Notes under the pieces: model-generated
What the model was told of the DNA's origin: nothing
Seen by the model: only the letters and a program-made list of their open reading frames with translations
Database searches by the model: none
Shown: one piece after another, positions 1 through 6,915 of the stretch
Position numbering within the stretch: position 1 is the first letter of the stretch
How the letters are laid out: each line of letters begins with the position of its first letter
Assembly: GCA_900552885.1 (NCBI GenBank)
Contig: USBM01000044.1
Coordinates: 1-12,068, forward strand
Direction of reading: 5' to 3'
Origin: an uncultured Clostridium sp.
Lineage (GTDB): Bacteria > Bacillota > Clostridia > Lachnospirales > Lachnospiraceae
Length of the DNA stretch: 12,068 nucleotides
Program-made: the position numbers and the translations under genes

Positions 1-119
1 TTAAAGCAATTAATAAGAATTATGCAGGGAAGGATGCACGAGAACATGTTAATAATCTTCATAAAGGTGCTACAGCAATTTGGGATTATGGAATGATCGA
101 AGGTTGTAGAAATTCATGA
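1..119 (+). CDS. C-terminal end of an unidentified protein (5' end outside window)
   Basis: An open frame runs in from the left edge (full codons from base 3) and stops at TGA 117-119, giving 38 residues that end in AIWDYGMIEGCRNS. A strong intrinsic terminator begins seven bases after the stop, which supports this as a real gene end. The fragment is too short to assign to a family. I see no membrane segment or metal motif in it. It may belong to the same locus as the lipoprotein gene that follows on the same strand, but the terminator between them suggests separate transcripts. Confidence 0.5.
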   Translation, partial: KAINKNYAGKDAREHVNNLHKGATAIWDYGMIEGCRNS

Positions 120-125
120 AGAGTG

Positions 126-151
126 AAAAGCCGTCTTAACGACGGCTTTTT
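126..151 (+). terminator. Intrinsic terminator after the upstream partial gene
   Basis: A perfect 10-bp stem (AAAAGCCGTC at 126-135 against GACGGCTTTT at 141-150) with loop TTAAC is followed by T. The A-rich 5' arm and T-rich 3' arm make it work in either direction. It lies seven bases after the upstream stop codon. Confidence 0.9.
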
Positions 152-205
152 GATGTGTAATAACTATTGCATTTACTAAGATAAACGTTTTGAGAGGGAA
201 GATTT

Positions 206-2110
206 ATGAAACATACTACATATGTTATGCAGATAATAATGATAGCAATGAGTTGTATTATATTAACGGCATGTGGCAAAGGACAGGAACAGAAATCTGA
301 GGCGACTATTTTTTCGGATGAGATGGCATATGAAGGAGTACCTATTCCTCTAGAGGAAGTTCGGGGGGAGTTAGAAATGTGCCGGGTAGGAAATGATAGA
401 TTATATGTTTTGACATCAGAGAATAGCAAATGGCATATGTACAGCATGGAGTTAAATGGAGACAATACGGCAGAGATTCCAATTTCGTTTTCGGATAATA
501 TTACAGTAAATAATTATTATGTAAATGATACAGGTACATTATTTTTGTTAGAATCGAATATAGAAGATGATAATGCAAAAATATTGGTAAAATGCAATGA
601 TCAAGGGGAGGAGTTAGCGCAATGTGAGTTACAGTCGGTATTACCTCAAATAGAGGGAGTGCTGAATTGTATTACAGTGGATGATACAGGAAACATAATA
701 TTGGCTAGTGATAGAATTGTATATATATTAAATGAAAATTTGCAGTTGCAAAATCAAATTGAGATGGAAGAAGAGGGACAGATTACAACGTTTGTAAAAA
801 CCAACTCTGGTAAGATTGCTTGTGCAGTCACTCCAAAAGATAATGGTGGAAGAAATGTTGTGTGTATGTTGGATATTCAGAAAAAGGGATGGGATGGGAA
901 TGTTAATCTTATCGCTCAGCCGAGAGTAAATGAATATTGTCTGTTAGAAAGTCGGCAATATGATTTTTATTATAAAGATGGTGGGGGAATATACGGATAT
1001 GTTGAAACGAAAAATACATGGGAATGTGTGCTGGAAGCTAGATGTTCCCTGTTAACTAAAACAGATATTGATGAATTTTGTGGTGATCTAGAGGGAACGT
1101 TTGTATCTGTTTCAGGGATGTTAAATACTATTCAACAAACAAAACAATTAGAGGTATATACAAAACTGAATCCGAAAGATATGGAAACGAAAAAGACAAT
1201 AGTATTTGCAGGATATAATGTAACAAATCAACTAAGAACAGTTGCTAGGAAGTTTAACCAAACACATAGTGATTGTAGAATACAGATAAAAATATATGAC
1301 GATCAAAACGATGAGGAACATACCAGATTAGGTTTAGATATTACTACTGGAAAGGTTCCGGACGTATTTTCTATATCAGCAGTAGGGATACCTATGAATC
1401 AATTGGTCAAAAAAGGAATATTGGAGGATTTGACACCATATTTTGAAAAAGATTCAGTAGTACATATGGCAGATGTCGAGCCATCTGTACTAGAAGGAAT
1501 GAAAATAAACAAAAAATTATATGGCATTGCACCATACTTTTCGCTATGGTCGGCAGCATGTAAATCATCTGACGTAGGGAAGATGACGGGATGGACATTT
1601 GAAGAAATGAAAGAAATTCTCTCAGAAAAAGGAGATGGTGCGATTGCAATGGATTGTGTGGAAAAACAGGAGATTTTGTATAATTTTCTAATTGGAAATA
1701 TGTCTGATTATATAGATTGGGATTCAGGAAAATGTAATTTTGACAGTCAAGAATTTCAAGAGCTTCTTGAATTTTGTAATGAGGGTTTGTCGGTTTCGCA
1801 AGGAATAGATAAGGAATATGATGAATTGTACAATCAAATTGCCCGAAAGATACAGCAAGGTAAGGTGTTAATGGTTGTAAATCAGAATGTCGGAGTTGAT
1901 GAAATTCAGATAGCAAAGGCGGAATTGGGACCAGATATCACATATATCGGTATACCGGAAGAAGATCGAAAGGGATCATATTTTATGTTCAGTGAACAGT
2001 ATGGTATATATGCAGGTTCTGATGTGAAGGAAGAATCATGGGAATTTATTCGAATGGTTATGGATTCAGAATATCAAACGAATATAGATTACATCAATAG
2101 TGGGTTTTAG
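206..2110 (+). CDS. Extracellular solute-binding lipoprotein, N-terminal 634 aa before an in-frame TAG
   Basis: This is a predicted surface lipoprotein. Residues 1-23 form a signal peptide with lipobox LTAC, so Cys23 would be lipidated. Residues about 45-325 show repeating beta-rich blocks (NDRLYVLT, TGTLFLLES, TGNIILASD) that look like a propeller. From about residue 329 (KKTIVFAGYNVTNQL) it matches family 1 ABC solute-binding proteins, with GKVPDVFSIS and LVKKGILEDLTPYFEKD typical of that fold. The ligand is unknown, and no permease or ATPase gene lies nearby. The start at 206 is chosen for the signal peptide and an upstream GAGAGGGA at 192-199, a modest ribosome site. The frame ends at TAG 2108-2110 inside what should be the C-terminal part of the domain; the same frame then continues open to 2446. 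As it stands the product is truncated, and the fold may be compromised. Confidence 0.85.
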   Translation: MKHTTYVMQIIMIAMSCIILTACGKGQEQKSEATIFSDEMAYEGVPIPLEEVRGELEMCRVGNDRLYVLTSENSKWHMYSMELNGDNTAEIPISFSDNITVNNYYVNDTGTLFLLESNIEDDNAKILVKCNDQGEELAQCELQSVLPQIEGVLNCITVDDTGNIILASDRIVYILNENLQLQNQIEMEEEGQITTFVKTNSGKIACAVTPKDNGGRNVVCMLDIQKKGWDGNVNLIAQPRVNEYCLLESRQYDFYYKDGGGIYGYVETKNTWECVLEARCSLLTKTDIDEFCGDLEGTFVSVSGMLNTIQQTKQLEVYTKLNPKDMETKKTIVFAGYNVTNQLRTVARKFNQTHSDCRIQIKIYDDQNDEEHTRLGLDITTGKVPDVFSISAVGIPMNQLVKKGILEDLTPYFEKDSVVHMADVEPSVLEGMKINKKLYGIAPYFSLWSAACKSSDVGKMTGWTFEEMKEILSEKGDGAIAMDCVEKQEILYNFLIGNMSDYIDWDSGKCNFDSQEFQELLEFCNEGLSVSQGIDKEYDELYNQIARKIQQGKVLMVVNQNVGVDEIQIAKAELGPDITYIGIPEEDRKGSYFMFSEQYGIYAGSDVKEESWEFIRMVMDSEYQTNIDYINSGF

Positions 2111-2446
2111 CCAACACGAACGGATTGCGTAAATGGGGAGTTCAAAGCGTTAATGGCAACAGAAGGATATGAAGATGAATATGGTAATTGGATTGAACCT
2201 ATGGAAACTGTTAGTTGGGAAAACCCATCGGGATTACAGCTTCGCACAGGGCCAGCTTCACAGGAAGATATAGATTTGATACATGATTTGATCGATCGAA
2301 CGGATAAGGCATTAACAATAGATGAGGATAGTATGAATATTATAATGGAAGAAGCTCAAACATATTTTGATGGTCAAAAGAGTGTAAAAAAGGTTGCTAA
2401 TATTATCCAAAAGCGGGTAACCACATATGTGAATGAACAGAGGTAA
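2111..2446 (+). pseudogene. C-terminal remainder of the solute-binding lipoprotein, cut off by an in-frame stop
   Basis: Directly after TAG 2108-2110 the same frame reads PTRTDCVNGEFKALMATEGY and runs open for 111 residues to TAA 2444-2446. This is what the end of a large solute-binding lipoprotein looks like: a PTR motif after the NSGF segment, then a helical tail ending VKKVANIIQKRVTTYVNEQR. An internal ATG at 2153 could start a 97-aa product, but I see no good ribosome site before it, so independent translation is unlikely. I read it as one gene of about 746 codons broken by a single nonsense change. A sequencing error or stop readthrough cannot be excluded. Confidence 0.75.
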
Positions 2447-2490
2447 AAGGAAAAGAATTGCTATTATTGACGATTATTTGTGTTTATGTA

Positions 2491-2528
2491 TATACAATAG
2501 AGCAGATTACTATCTGCTCCATTGTATA
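2491..2528. terminator. Hairpin between convergent genes, probable bidirectional terminator
   Basis: TATACAAT 2491-2498 pairs with ATTGTATA 2521-2528. After one mismatch, GAGCAGA 2500-2506 pairs with TCTGCTC 2513-2519, with a 6-nt loop. It sits between the plus-strand lipoprotein gene and the minus-strand mscL, 44 bases after one stop and about 10 after the other. T-tracts on both sides are weak (TGTTGTTTTA on the plus side), so efficiency is uncertain. Confidence 0.6.
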
Positions 2529-2537
2529 ACTGTTGTT

Positions 2538-2942
2538 TTATTCATTTTCATCTTCTAATATAGAGGTACAGTGTCCGCAACGGGTTGCCTCGATCGGAAT
2601 CTCATATCTGCAATACGGGCAGATCTTTGTGGTCTTTACTTCTACTTCCTGCTTCTTGCCAAATGACATCGCCTTATTGATTGCTTTCATGATACAGAAC
2701 AGGATAAATGCCATAATTAAGAAGTTCACAACAGCACTTAAGAAGTTAGAGGCAAATCCACCAACATCCTGTAAGGAATAGCGGGCTCCGGCTGTAAGGA
2801 ACTTGAGGATCGGATTGATAAAGTTGTCAGTTAATGAGGTTACGATTCCGGAAAACGCACCACCAATAATCACACCGACTGCCATATCCATGACATTTCC
2901 TTTGAGTGCAAACGCTTTGAATTCTTCAATAAATTTCTTCAT
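2538..2942 (-). CDS. mscL: Large-conductance mechanosensitive channel MscL with C-terminal zinc ribbon
   Basis: MscL is an inner-membrane homopentamer that opens under membrane tension and releases solutes during hypo-osmotic shock. The N-terminus MKKFIEEFKAFALKGNVMDM is the family signature: an amphipathic helix followed by TM1 (about 18-38, with the glycine-rich pore stretch AVGVIIGGAFSGIV). TM2 is about 69-90. In place of the usual charged C-terminal helix bundle, residues 108-125 carry CPYC...CGHC, four cysteines (108, 111, 122, 125) in zinc-ribbon spacing. Length is 134 aa, close to the family norm. The start is supported by GAAAGGA (2954-2960 on the complement), 11 bases upstream. It is a single-gene unit. 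The channel call is firm; zinc binding is inferred from the motif. Confidence 0.95.
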   Translation of the reverse strand: MKKFIEEFKAFALKGNVMDMAVGVIIGGAFSGIVTSLTDNFINPILKFLTAGARYSLQDVGGFASNFLSAVVNFLIMAFILFCIMKAINKAMSFGKKQEVEVKTTKICPYCRYEIPIEATRCGHCTSILEDENE

Positions 2943-2974
2943 ATGTAATTCAGTCCTTTCGATAATAATTAAAG

Positions 2975-3006
2975 ATAGGGCTGAGATCTGTTTGTCTCAG
3001 CCCTAT
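2975..3006 (-). terminator. Terminator of the rfb operon
   Basis: A perfect 12-bp stem (ATAGGGCTGAGA 2975-2986 with TCTCAGCCCTAT 2995-3006) has an 8-nt loop. On the minus strand it follows the rfbC stop by 28 bases and is trailed by CTTTAATTATTATC, a loose T-rich tail. Confidence 0.8.
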
Positions 3007-3032
3007 TATATGTCGACTCTATTGTGCAAAAA
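3005..3032 (-). promoter_or_regulatory. Candidate mscL promoter abutting the rfb terminator
   Basis: On the minus strand TTTTTG (3027-3032) is followed after 16 bases by a perfect TATAAT (3005-3010). Transcription would begin inside the terminator hairpin, so an mscL transcript would carry only part of the stem and escape termination. The -35 is poor, so this is a candidate only. Confidence 0.45.
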
Positions 3033-3034
3033 TT

Positions 3035-3643
3035 TTAGAAGTGGAAGGTATCTTTCAGACCTACCCATAACTGGTCTTTGTCACTTAAGTTAAGTGCGGT
3101 TCCGTCGGTTAAATGATATCCCTCACCGGAAGCGGTTCCTTTGTACTCACCTTCAAGCTGTGGCCATTCTACACCAATCTCCGGGTCGTTCCATGCAAGA
3201 CCGCCCTCATCGCCTGGATGATAGAAGTCTGTACACTTATAACAGAACTCAGCAATATCACTTAATACTAAGAAACCATGTGCAAAGCCTTCTGGAATAT
3301 AGAACTGTTTCTTGTTCTCTTCGGTTAACTCAACACCGAACCATTTGCCGTAGGTTTCAGAATTGCTTCTTAAGTCAACCGCTACATCAAATACAGAACC
3401 CTTTACGACACGAACTAACTTGCCCTGTGGAAATTCCTTCTGGAAATGAAGACCGCGAAGGACACCCTTGGTGGAGCAGGACTGGTTATCCTGTACGAAT
3501 TCCATTGTCAATCCGGCTTCTTCCATATCATTTTTATTATAGGTCTCCATGAAATATCCTCTGGCATCACCATGTACGGCAGGAGTGATCACACATAATC
3601 CCTCAATGCCACCTGCATTTTTCTCGACTTTAATCTGTCCCAT
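3035..3643 (-). CDS. rfbC: dTDP-4-dehydrorhamnose 3,5-epimerase (RmlC)
   Basis: This cytosolic enzyme epimerises dTDP-4-keto-6-deoxy-glucose at C3 and C5 to dTDP-4-keto-L-rhamnose, the third step of dTDP-rhamnose synthesis. The product is a cupin of 202 aa. Visible family motifs are FVQDNQS (49-55), RGLHFQ with the catalytic His66, GSVFDVAVDLR (82-92) and IPEGFAHGF (116-124). By alignment in memory to Salmonella RmlC (H63, Y133, D170), the partners of His66 are Tyr135 and Asp190. I place the start at 3643 because AAAGGAGA (3651-3658 on the complement) sits about 7 bases before that ATG. An upstream in-frame ATG at 3667 lacks such a site and would overlap rfbD. The ribosome site overlaps the rfbD stop codon (gap 13 bases), so translation is probably coupled. 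It is the last gene of the rfbABDC operon. Confidence 0.96.
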   Translation of the reverse strand: MGQIKVEKNAGGIEGLCVITPAVHGDARGYFMETYNKNDMEEAGLTMEFVQDNQSCSTKGVLRGLHFQKEFPQGKLVRVVKGSVFDVAVDLRSNSETYGKWFGVELTEENKKQFYIPEGFAHGFLVLSDIAEFCYKCTDFYHPGDEGGLAWNDPEIGVEWPQLEGEYKGTASGEGYHLTDGTALNLSDKDQLWVGLKDTFHF

Positions 3644-3656
3644 GATTATATCTCCT

Positions 3657-4598
3657 TTAAAAATCAATCTCTTTCAAATAACGGCTTAACGCATCCTGCC
3701 AGGTTGGTAATGGTGTGAAGCCCTGTTCTACTAACTTGCTTTTATCAAGACGGCTGTTAAATGGTCTTGCTGCCTTGGATACACCATACTCTTCGGTTGT
3801 CACAGGAAGTACCTTCAGGCGGTCTTCACTGTATTCGGTATGTCCAAGTTCTACTGCCTGACGGAAGATCTCTTTTGTGAAATCATACCAGCTGATATAG
3901 CCGCCCTCGTTGGTTGCATGATAGAAACCATATTTATCCGTCTGGATCATATCAACGAGAAGTCTTGCTAAGTCATACGTATAAGTTGGTGTACCGATCT
4001 GATCGTTGACTACCTTTAATTCGTCATGGCTCTTGCCAACATTCAGCATAGTCTTGATAAAGTTCTTGCCATTTGTACCAAATACCCAGGCAATACGGAC
4101 AATGAAAAACTTGTCTAAGCGGCTTGTAACAGCCTGTTCGCCGGCAAGTTTGGTATTGCCGTATACATTCAGTGGTGCGTAGTCGGTGCAATCCGGTTTC
4201 CATGGTTCTGTGCCCTGACCATTGAATACATAGTCTGTGGAAATGTACATCATAGGAATCTTCAATTCGCTGCATACATTTGCAACATTCTTTGTACCGC
4301 CAAAGTTAATGCCCCGTACTTTGTGCTGATTCTCTTCATCTTCGGCTGCATCTACGGCAGTCCAGGCTGCGCAGTGAATCACAGCATCCGGCTGCTCAAA
4401 AATAATACGTGCCTGCACGGCTTCGCCATCGGTCAGATCGATCGGTACATAGCGCATGGTAGTAACGGCGGTTCCGTCATCTGCACCGCTATACGTATCG
4501 GCGATGTCACTGCCAATTCCTTCAATGCCGCGTTTGGCTAATTCGTTCATTACGTCGTGGCCTAACTGACCAGCAACTCCGGTTACTAAAACCTTCAT
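3657..4598 (-). CDS. rfbD: dTDP-4-dehydrorhamnose reductase (RmlD)
   Basis: It reduces dTDP-4-keto-L-rhamnose with NAD(P)H to dTDP-L-rhamnose, the last step of the pathway. The 313-aa product is a short-chain dehydrogenase/reductase of the extended type. The cofactor-binding glycine motif is TGVAGQLG (6-13). IHCAAWTAVDAAE (74-86) is the RmlD-specific loop, STDYVF is at 120-125, and the catalytic pair Tyr146 and Lys150 lies in YGNTK. Length and motifs are normal. The start ATG at 4598 has GGAG about 8 bases upstream on the minus strand. It follows rfbB after a 104-base gap that holds a hairpin, and precedes rfbC by 13 bases. Confidence 0.96.
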   Translation of the reverse strand: MKVLVTGVAGQLGHDVMNELAKRGIEGIGSDIADTYSGADDGTAVTTMRYVPIDLTDGEAVQARIIFEQPDAVIHCAAWTAVDAAEDEENQHKVRGINFGGTKNVANVCSELKIPMMYISTDYVFNGQGTEPWKPDCTDYAPLNVYGNTKLAGEQAVTSRLDKFFIVRIAWVFGTNGKNFIKTMLNVGKSHDELKVVNDQIGTPTYTYDLARLLVDMIQTDKYGFYHATNEGGYISWYDFTKEIFRQAVELGHTEYSEDRLKVLPVTTEEYGVSKAARPFNSRLDKSKLVEQGFTPLPTWQDALSRYLKEIDF

Positions 4599-4629
4599 AT
4601 TCTATCTCCATTCATTGTGTACTATAACA

Positions 4630-4659
4630 TTCGGATAACCCACTATAAGGTTATCCGAA
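4630..4659 (-). other. Intercistronic hairpin between rfbB and rfbD
   Basis: A perfect 11-bp stem, TTCGGATAACC (4630-4640) with GGTTATCCGAA (4649-4659), has an 8-nt loop. On the minus strand it is followed by TGTTATAGTACAC, not a T-tract, so it is unlikely to be a full terminator. A role in mRNA processing, 3' end protection of the rfbAB part, or partial attenuation is possible (inference). Confidence 0.65.
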
Positions 4660-4702
4660 AAGAATTATTCTTATACAATATCAGATCAGACGATTATATG
4701 TC

Positions 4703-5722
4703 TTAGCGGTTACCGTACATCTTCTCGTAGTAGTTCTGATACTCGCCGGAAATGATCGTCTCCCACCACTCCTTGTTGTCAAGATACCATTGGATCGTCT
4801 TCTTGATACCATCTGCAAACTTGGTTTCAGGTAACCAGCCAAGTTCATTGTGAATCTTAGTTGGATCGATTGCATAACGCATGTCGTGTCCCTTTCTGTC
4901 AGATACATATGTGATCAGACTTTCCGGTTTGCCAAGTTCCTTACAGATGATCTTAACGATATCAATGTTCTTCATCTCGTTGTGACCACCAATGTTGTAT
5001 ACCTCACCGACACGTCCATTGTGGATGATCAGGTCGATTGCTTTACAGTGATCCTCAACATATAACCAGTCACGAACATTCTCACCCTTACCGTATACCG
5101 GAAGTGGTTTGTCATTTAATGCGTTTGCGATCATAAGAGGGATCAGCTTCTCTGGAAAATGATATGGTCCGTAGTTGTTAGAACAACGGCTGATCGTTAC
5201 AGGCAAACCATAGGTTCTGTGGTAAGCAAGAACTAATAAGTCTGCACCAGCCTTAGATGAGCTGTATGGGCTGCTTGTGTGGATCGGAGTCTCCTCTGTG
5301 AAGAACAGGTCAGGTCTGTCAAGTGGAAGATCACCATATACCTCGTCGGTAGATACCTGATGATAACGGGTGATGCCGTATTTTCTACATGCATCCATCA
5401 ATACTGCAGTTCCCTTGATGTTCGTATCTAAGAATACCTCAGGGTTCTCGATGGAACGGTCAACGTGGCTTTCTGCTGCGAAGTTGACAACGATGTCAGG
5501 ATGCTCTTCTTCAAATAACTTGTATACAGCTTCACGGTCTGTGATGCTTTCCTTTACAAAACGGAAGTTTGGATTGTCCATAACCGGTGCAAGGGTTGAC
5601 AAGTTACCTGCATAAGTTAAGCAGTCCAAGCAAACGATCCGATAATCAGGATACTTGTTTAACATGTGAAAAATAAAGTTACTTCCAATAAATCCGGCTC
5701 CGCCAGTTACAATAATTGTCAT
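4703..5722 (-). CDS. rfbB: dTDP-glucose 4,6-dehydratase (RmlB)
   Basis: It converts dTDP-glucose to dTDP-4-keto-6-deoxy-glucose with tightly bound NAD+, the second step of the pathway, in the cytosol. The 339-aa product belongs to the extended short-chain dehydrogenase family. GGAGFIGSNF (7-16) binds NAD, FAAESHVDRSI (81-91) is the RmlB signature, and STDEVYGD (124-131) holds the catalytic Thr-Asp-Glu triad. Tyr153 and Lys157 (YSSSK) complete the active site, and RCSNNYGPYHFPEKLIP (179-195) is also diagnostic. The start at 5722 has AAAAGGAGA at 7-8 bases. It is the second gene of the operon, 92 bases after rfbA. Confidence 0.97.
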   Translation of the reverse strand: MTIIVTGGAGFIGSNFIFHMLNKYPDYRIVCLDCLTYAGNLSTLAPVMDNPNFRFVKESITDREAVYKLFEEEHPDIVVNFAAESHVDRSIENPEVFLDTNIKGTAVLMDACRKYGITRYHQVSTDEVYGDLPLDRPDLFFTEETPIHTSSPYSSSKAGADLLVLAYHRTYGLPVTISRCSNNYGPYHFPEKLIPLMIANALNDKPLPVYGKGENVRDWLYVEDHCKAIDLIIHNGRVGEVYNIGGHNEMKNIDIVKIICKELGKPESLITYVSDRKGHDMRYAIDPTKIHNELGWLPETKFADGIKKTIQWYLDNKEWWETIISGEYQNYYEKMYGNR

Positions 5723-5754
5723 AATAAATCTCCTTTTGTTGTGTTATTGTTGAC

Positions 5755-5806
5755 TCAAAACGAATTCAAATCAAGAAGAAATGTTCTTTATAAGATGCCG
5801 TTTTGA
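5755..5806 (-). repeat. Inverted repeat in the rfbA-rfbB spacer
   Basis: TCAAAACG (5755-5762) is exactly complementary to CGTTTTGA (5799-5806), and a smaller AAGAA/TTCTT stem (5776-5788) nests inside. It fills much of the 92-base spacer between rfbA and rfbB. There is no T-tract. It may be an mRNA structure; 8-bp arms this far apart are weak evidence. Confidence 0.3.
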
Positions 5807-5814
5807 TATAGTTC

Positions 5815-6711
5815 TTAGTGTAATACGTCTAAGTATTTGCCGTCTAAGACATCCTTTAAATACTGTCCGTATTGGTTCTTTTTCAGAAGTTCATACACTT
5901 CTAAGACCTCTTCTTTGTTGATCCATCCATTGAGATATGCAATCTCCTCTAAGCATGCAATCTTACGATGCTGATGGCTCTCCATGGTCTTCACGAAGTT
6001 CGTTGCCTCGACAAGACTTTCGTGTGTTCCGGTATCTAACCAGGTGAATCCCTGACCGAGAAGCTCTACATTCAGGTTGCCCTTCTCTAAGTAAATGCGG
6101 TTCAGATCGGTAATCTCTAACTCGCCTCTTGCGCTTGGAGCTAAGTTTTTCGCATACTCAACTACCTTGTTATCATAGAAGTAAAGACCGGTTACACAGT
6201 AGTTGCTCTTTGGATGCTCCGGCTTCTCTTCGATTGAGATTGCCTTACCTTCGGAATCAAACTCTACAATACCGAAACGCTCCGGATCATCGACATAATA
6301 ACCGAATACCGTTGCGCCCTTGCCGCTTTCTGCATTCTCTACAGCTGCTTTCAAACGCTTTTTCAGACCATGTCCGGCAAAAATGTTATCACCTAATACC
6401 ATTGCTACCGTGTCATCACCGATGAAGTCTTCTCCGATGATAAATGCCTGTGCCAGTCCGTCCGGACTTGGCTGTACTGCATATGATAATGATACACCAA
6501 ACTGATGTCCGTCACCAAGTAATTCCTGGAAACGTGGCGTATCCTGTGGAGTAGAAATAATCAAAATGTCGCGGATGCCTGCGTTCATTAATACAGACAT
6601 CGGGTAATAGATCATTGGTTTGTCATAGATTGGGAGTAACTGTTTTGAAGTTACCATGGTAAGTGGATAAAGACGTGTGCCTGAACCACCAGCTAAAATA
6701 ATACCTTTCAT
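5815..6711 (-). CDS. rfbA: Glucose-1-phosphate thymidylyltransferase (RmlA)
   Basis: It joins glucose-1-phosphate and dTTP to give dTDP-glucose and pyrophosphate, the first and usually feedback-regulated step of dTDP-rhamnose synthesis. The 298-aa product shows the nucleotidyltransferase signature GGSGTRLYPLT (8-18), SKQLLPIYDKPMIYYP (22-37), GDNIFAGHGL (107-116), EEKPEHPKSNY (161-171) and WLDTGTH (224-230). The start at 6711 is chosen because a very strong AAGGAGGC lies 5-6 bases upstream. A longer frame opening at 6771 adds a 20-residue stretch with no family similarity and would ignore that site. It is the first gene of rfbABDC. A roughly 95-base leader separates it from a promoter with MerR-type geometry. 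Confidence 0.97.
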   Translation of the reverse strand: MKGIILAGGSGTRLYPLTMVTSKQLLPIYDKPMIYYPMSVLMNAGIRDILIISTPQDTPRFQELLGDGHQFGVSLSYAVQPSPDGLAQAFIIGEDFIGDDTVAMVLGDNIFAGHGLKKRLKAAVENAESGKGATVFGYYVDDPERFGIVEFDSEGKAISIEEKPEHPKSNYCVTGLYFYDNKVVEYAKNLAPSARGELEITDLNRIYLEKGNLNVELLGQGFTWLDTGTHESLVEATNFVKTMESHQHRKIACLEEIAYLNGWINKEEVLEVYELLKKNQYGQYLKDVLDGKYLDVLH

Positions 6712-6811
6712 AATATGCCTCCTTGTATAAATTCTATTAAAATGTATGTGCTGTCTTAGATGTCGCAACAAACAGGTGGGTCAAATGAGACATTTTCTGC
6801 TTGTTAGCTGC

Positions 6812-6842
6812 ATTATATAGGGTGACGTAACGTCACCTGCAA
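6812..6842 (-). promoter_or_regulatory. rfbA promoter with 19-bp spacer and MerR-type dyad operator
   Basis: On the minus strand -35 TTGCAG (6837-6842) and -10 TATAAT (6812-6817) are separated by 19 bases. The spacer is filled by the perfect odd-centred dyad GGTGACGTTACGTCACC (6821-6837). An overlong 19-20-bp spacer carrying a dyad is the known signature of promoters that MerR-family activators untwist. Predicted transcription start is near 6805. Confidence 0.85.
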
Positions 6843-6874
6843 GAGGAAATTTGTGAAAAATATAAGTTTTTTAG

Positions 6875-6915
6875 AAAAAAATAAGCAGACACAATATGTT
6901 GCGGTCTGCTTATTT
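6875..6915 (-). terminator. Terminator of the MerR-methyltransferase gene
   Basis: A perfect 12-bp stem (AAATAAGCAGAC 6879-6890 with GTCTGCTTATTT 6904-6915) has a 13-nt loop and is followed on the minus strand by a run of T. It overlaps the stop codon of the gene and separates it from the rfb promoter 33 bases further on. Confidence 0.92.

Noticed and set aside
1407..1916. Minus-strand open frame of 169 codons inside the solute-binding lipoprotein gene
   Set aside because: It lies opposite a well-supported domain and shows no recognisable motif; treated as a shadow.
2108..2110. TAG read as pyrrolysine or a recoded amber codon
   Set aside because: No pyl genes or other sign of amber recoding are visible, and other genes here end normally with TAA or TGA; a nonsense change or sequence error is simpler.
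3035..3667. A longer rfbC starting at 3667
   Set aside because: The ATG at 3643 has a strong AAAGGAGA site and matches the family N-terminus; the longer start would overlap rfbD and has no site.
4703..6711. Signs of recent horizontal transfer of the rfb genes
   Set aside because: No transposase, integrase, tRNA or flanking direct repeats are visible; the apparent difference in base composition from the lipoprotein gene can reflect expression level.
6712..6771. N-terminal extension of rfbA to 6771
   Set aside because: The extra 20 residues resemble no RmlA, and a very strong AAGGAGGC lies just before the ATG at 6711.
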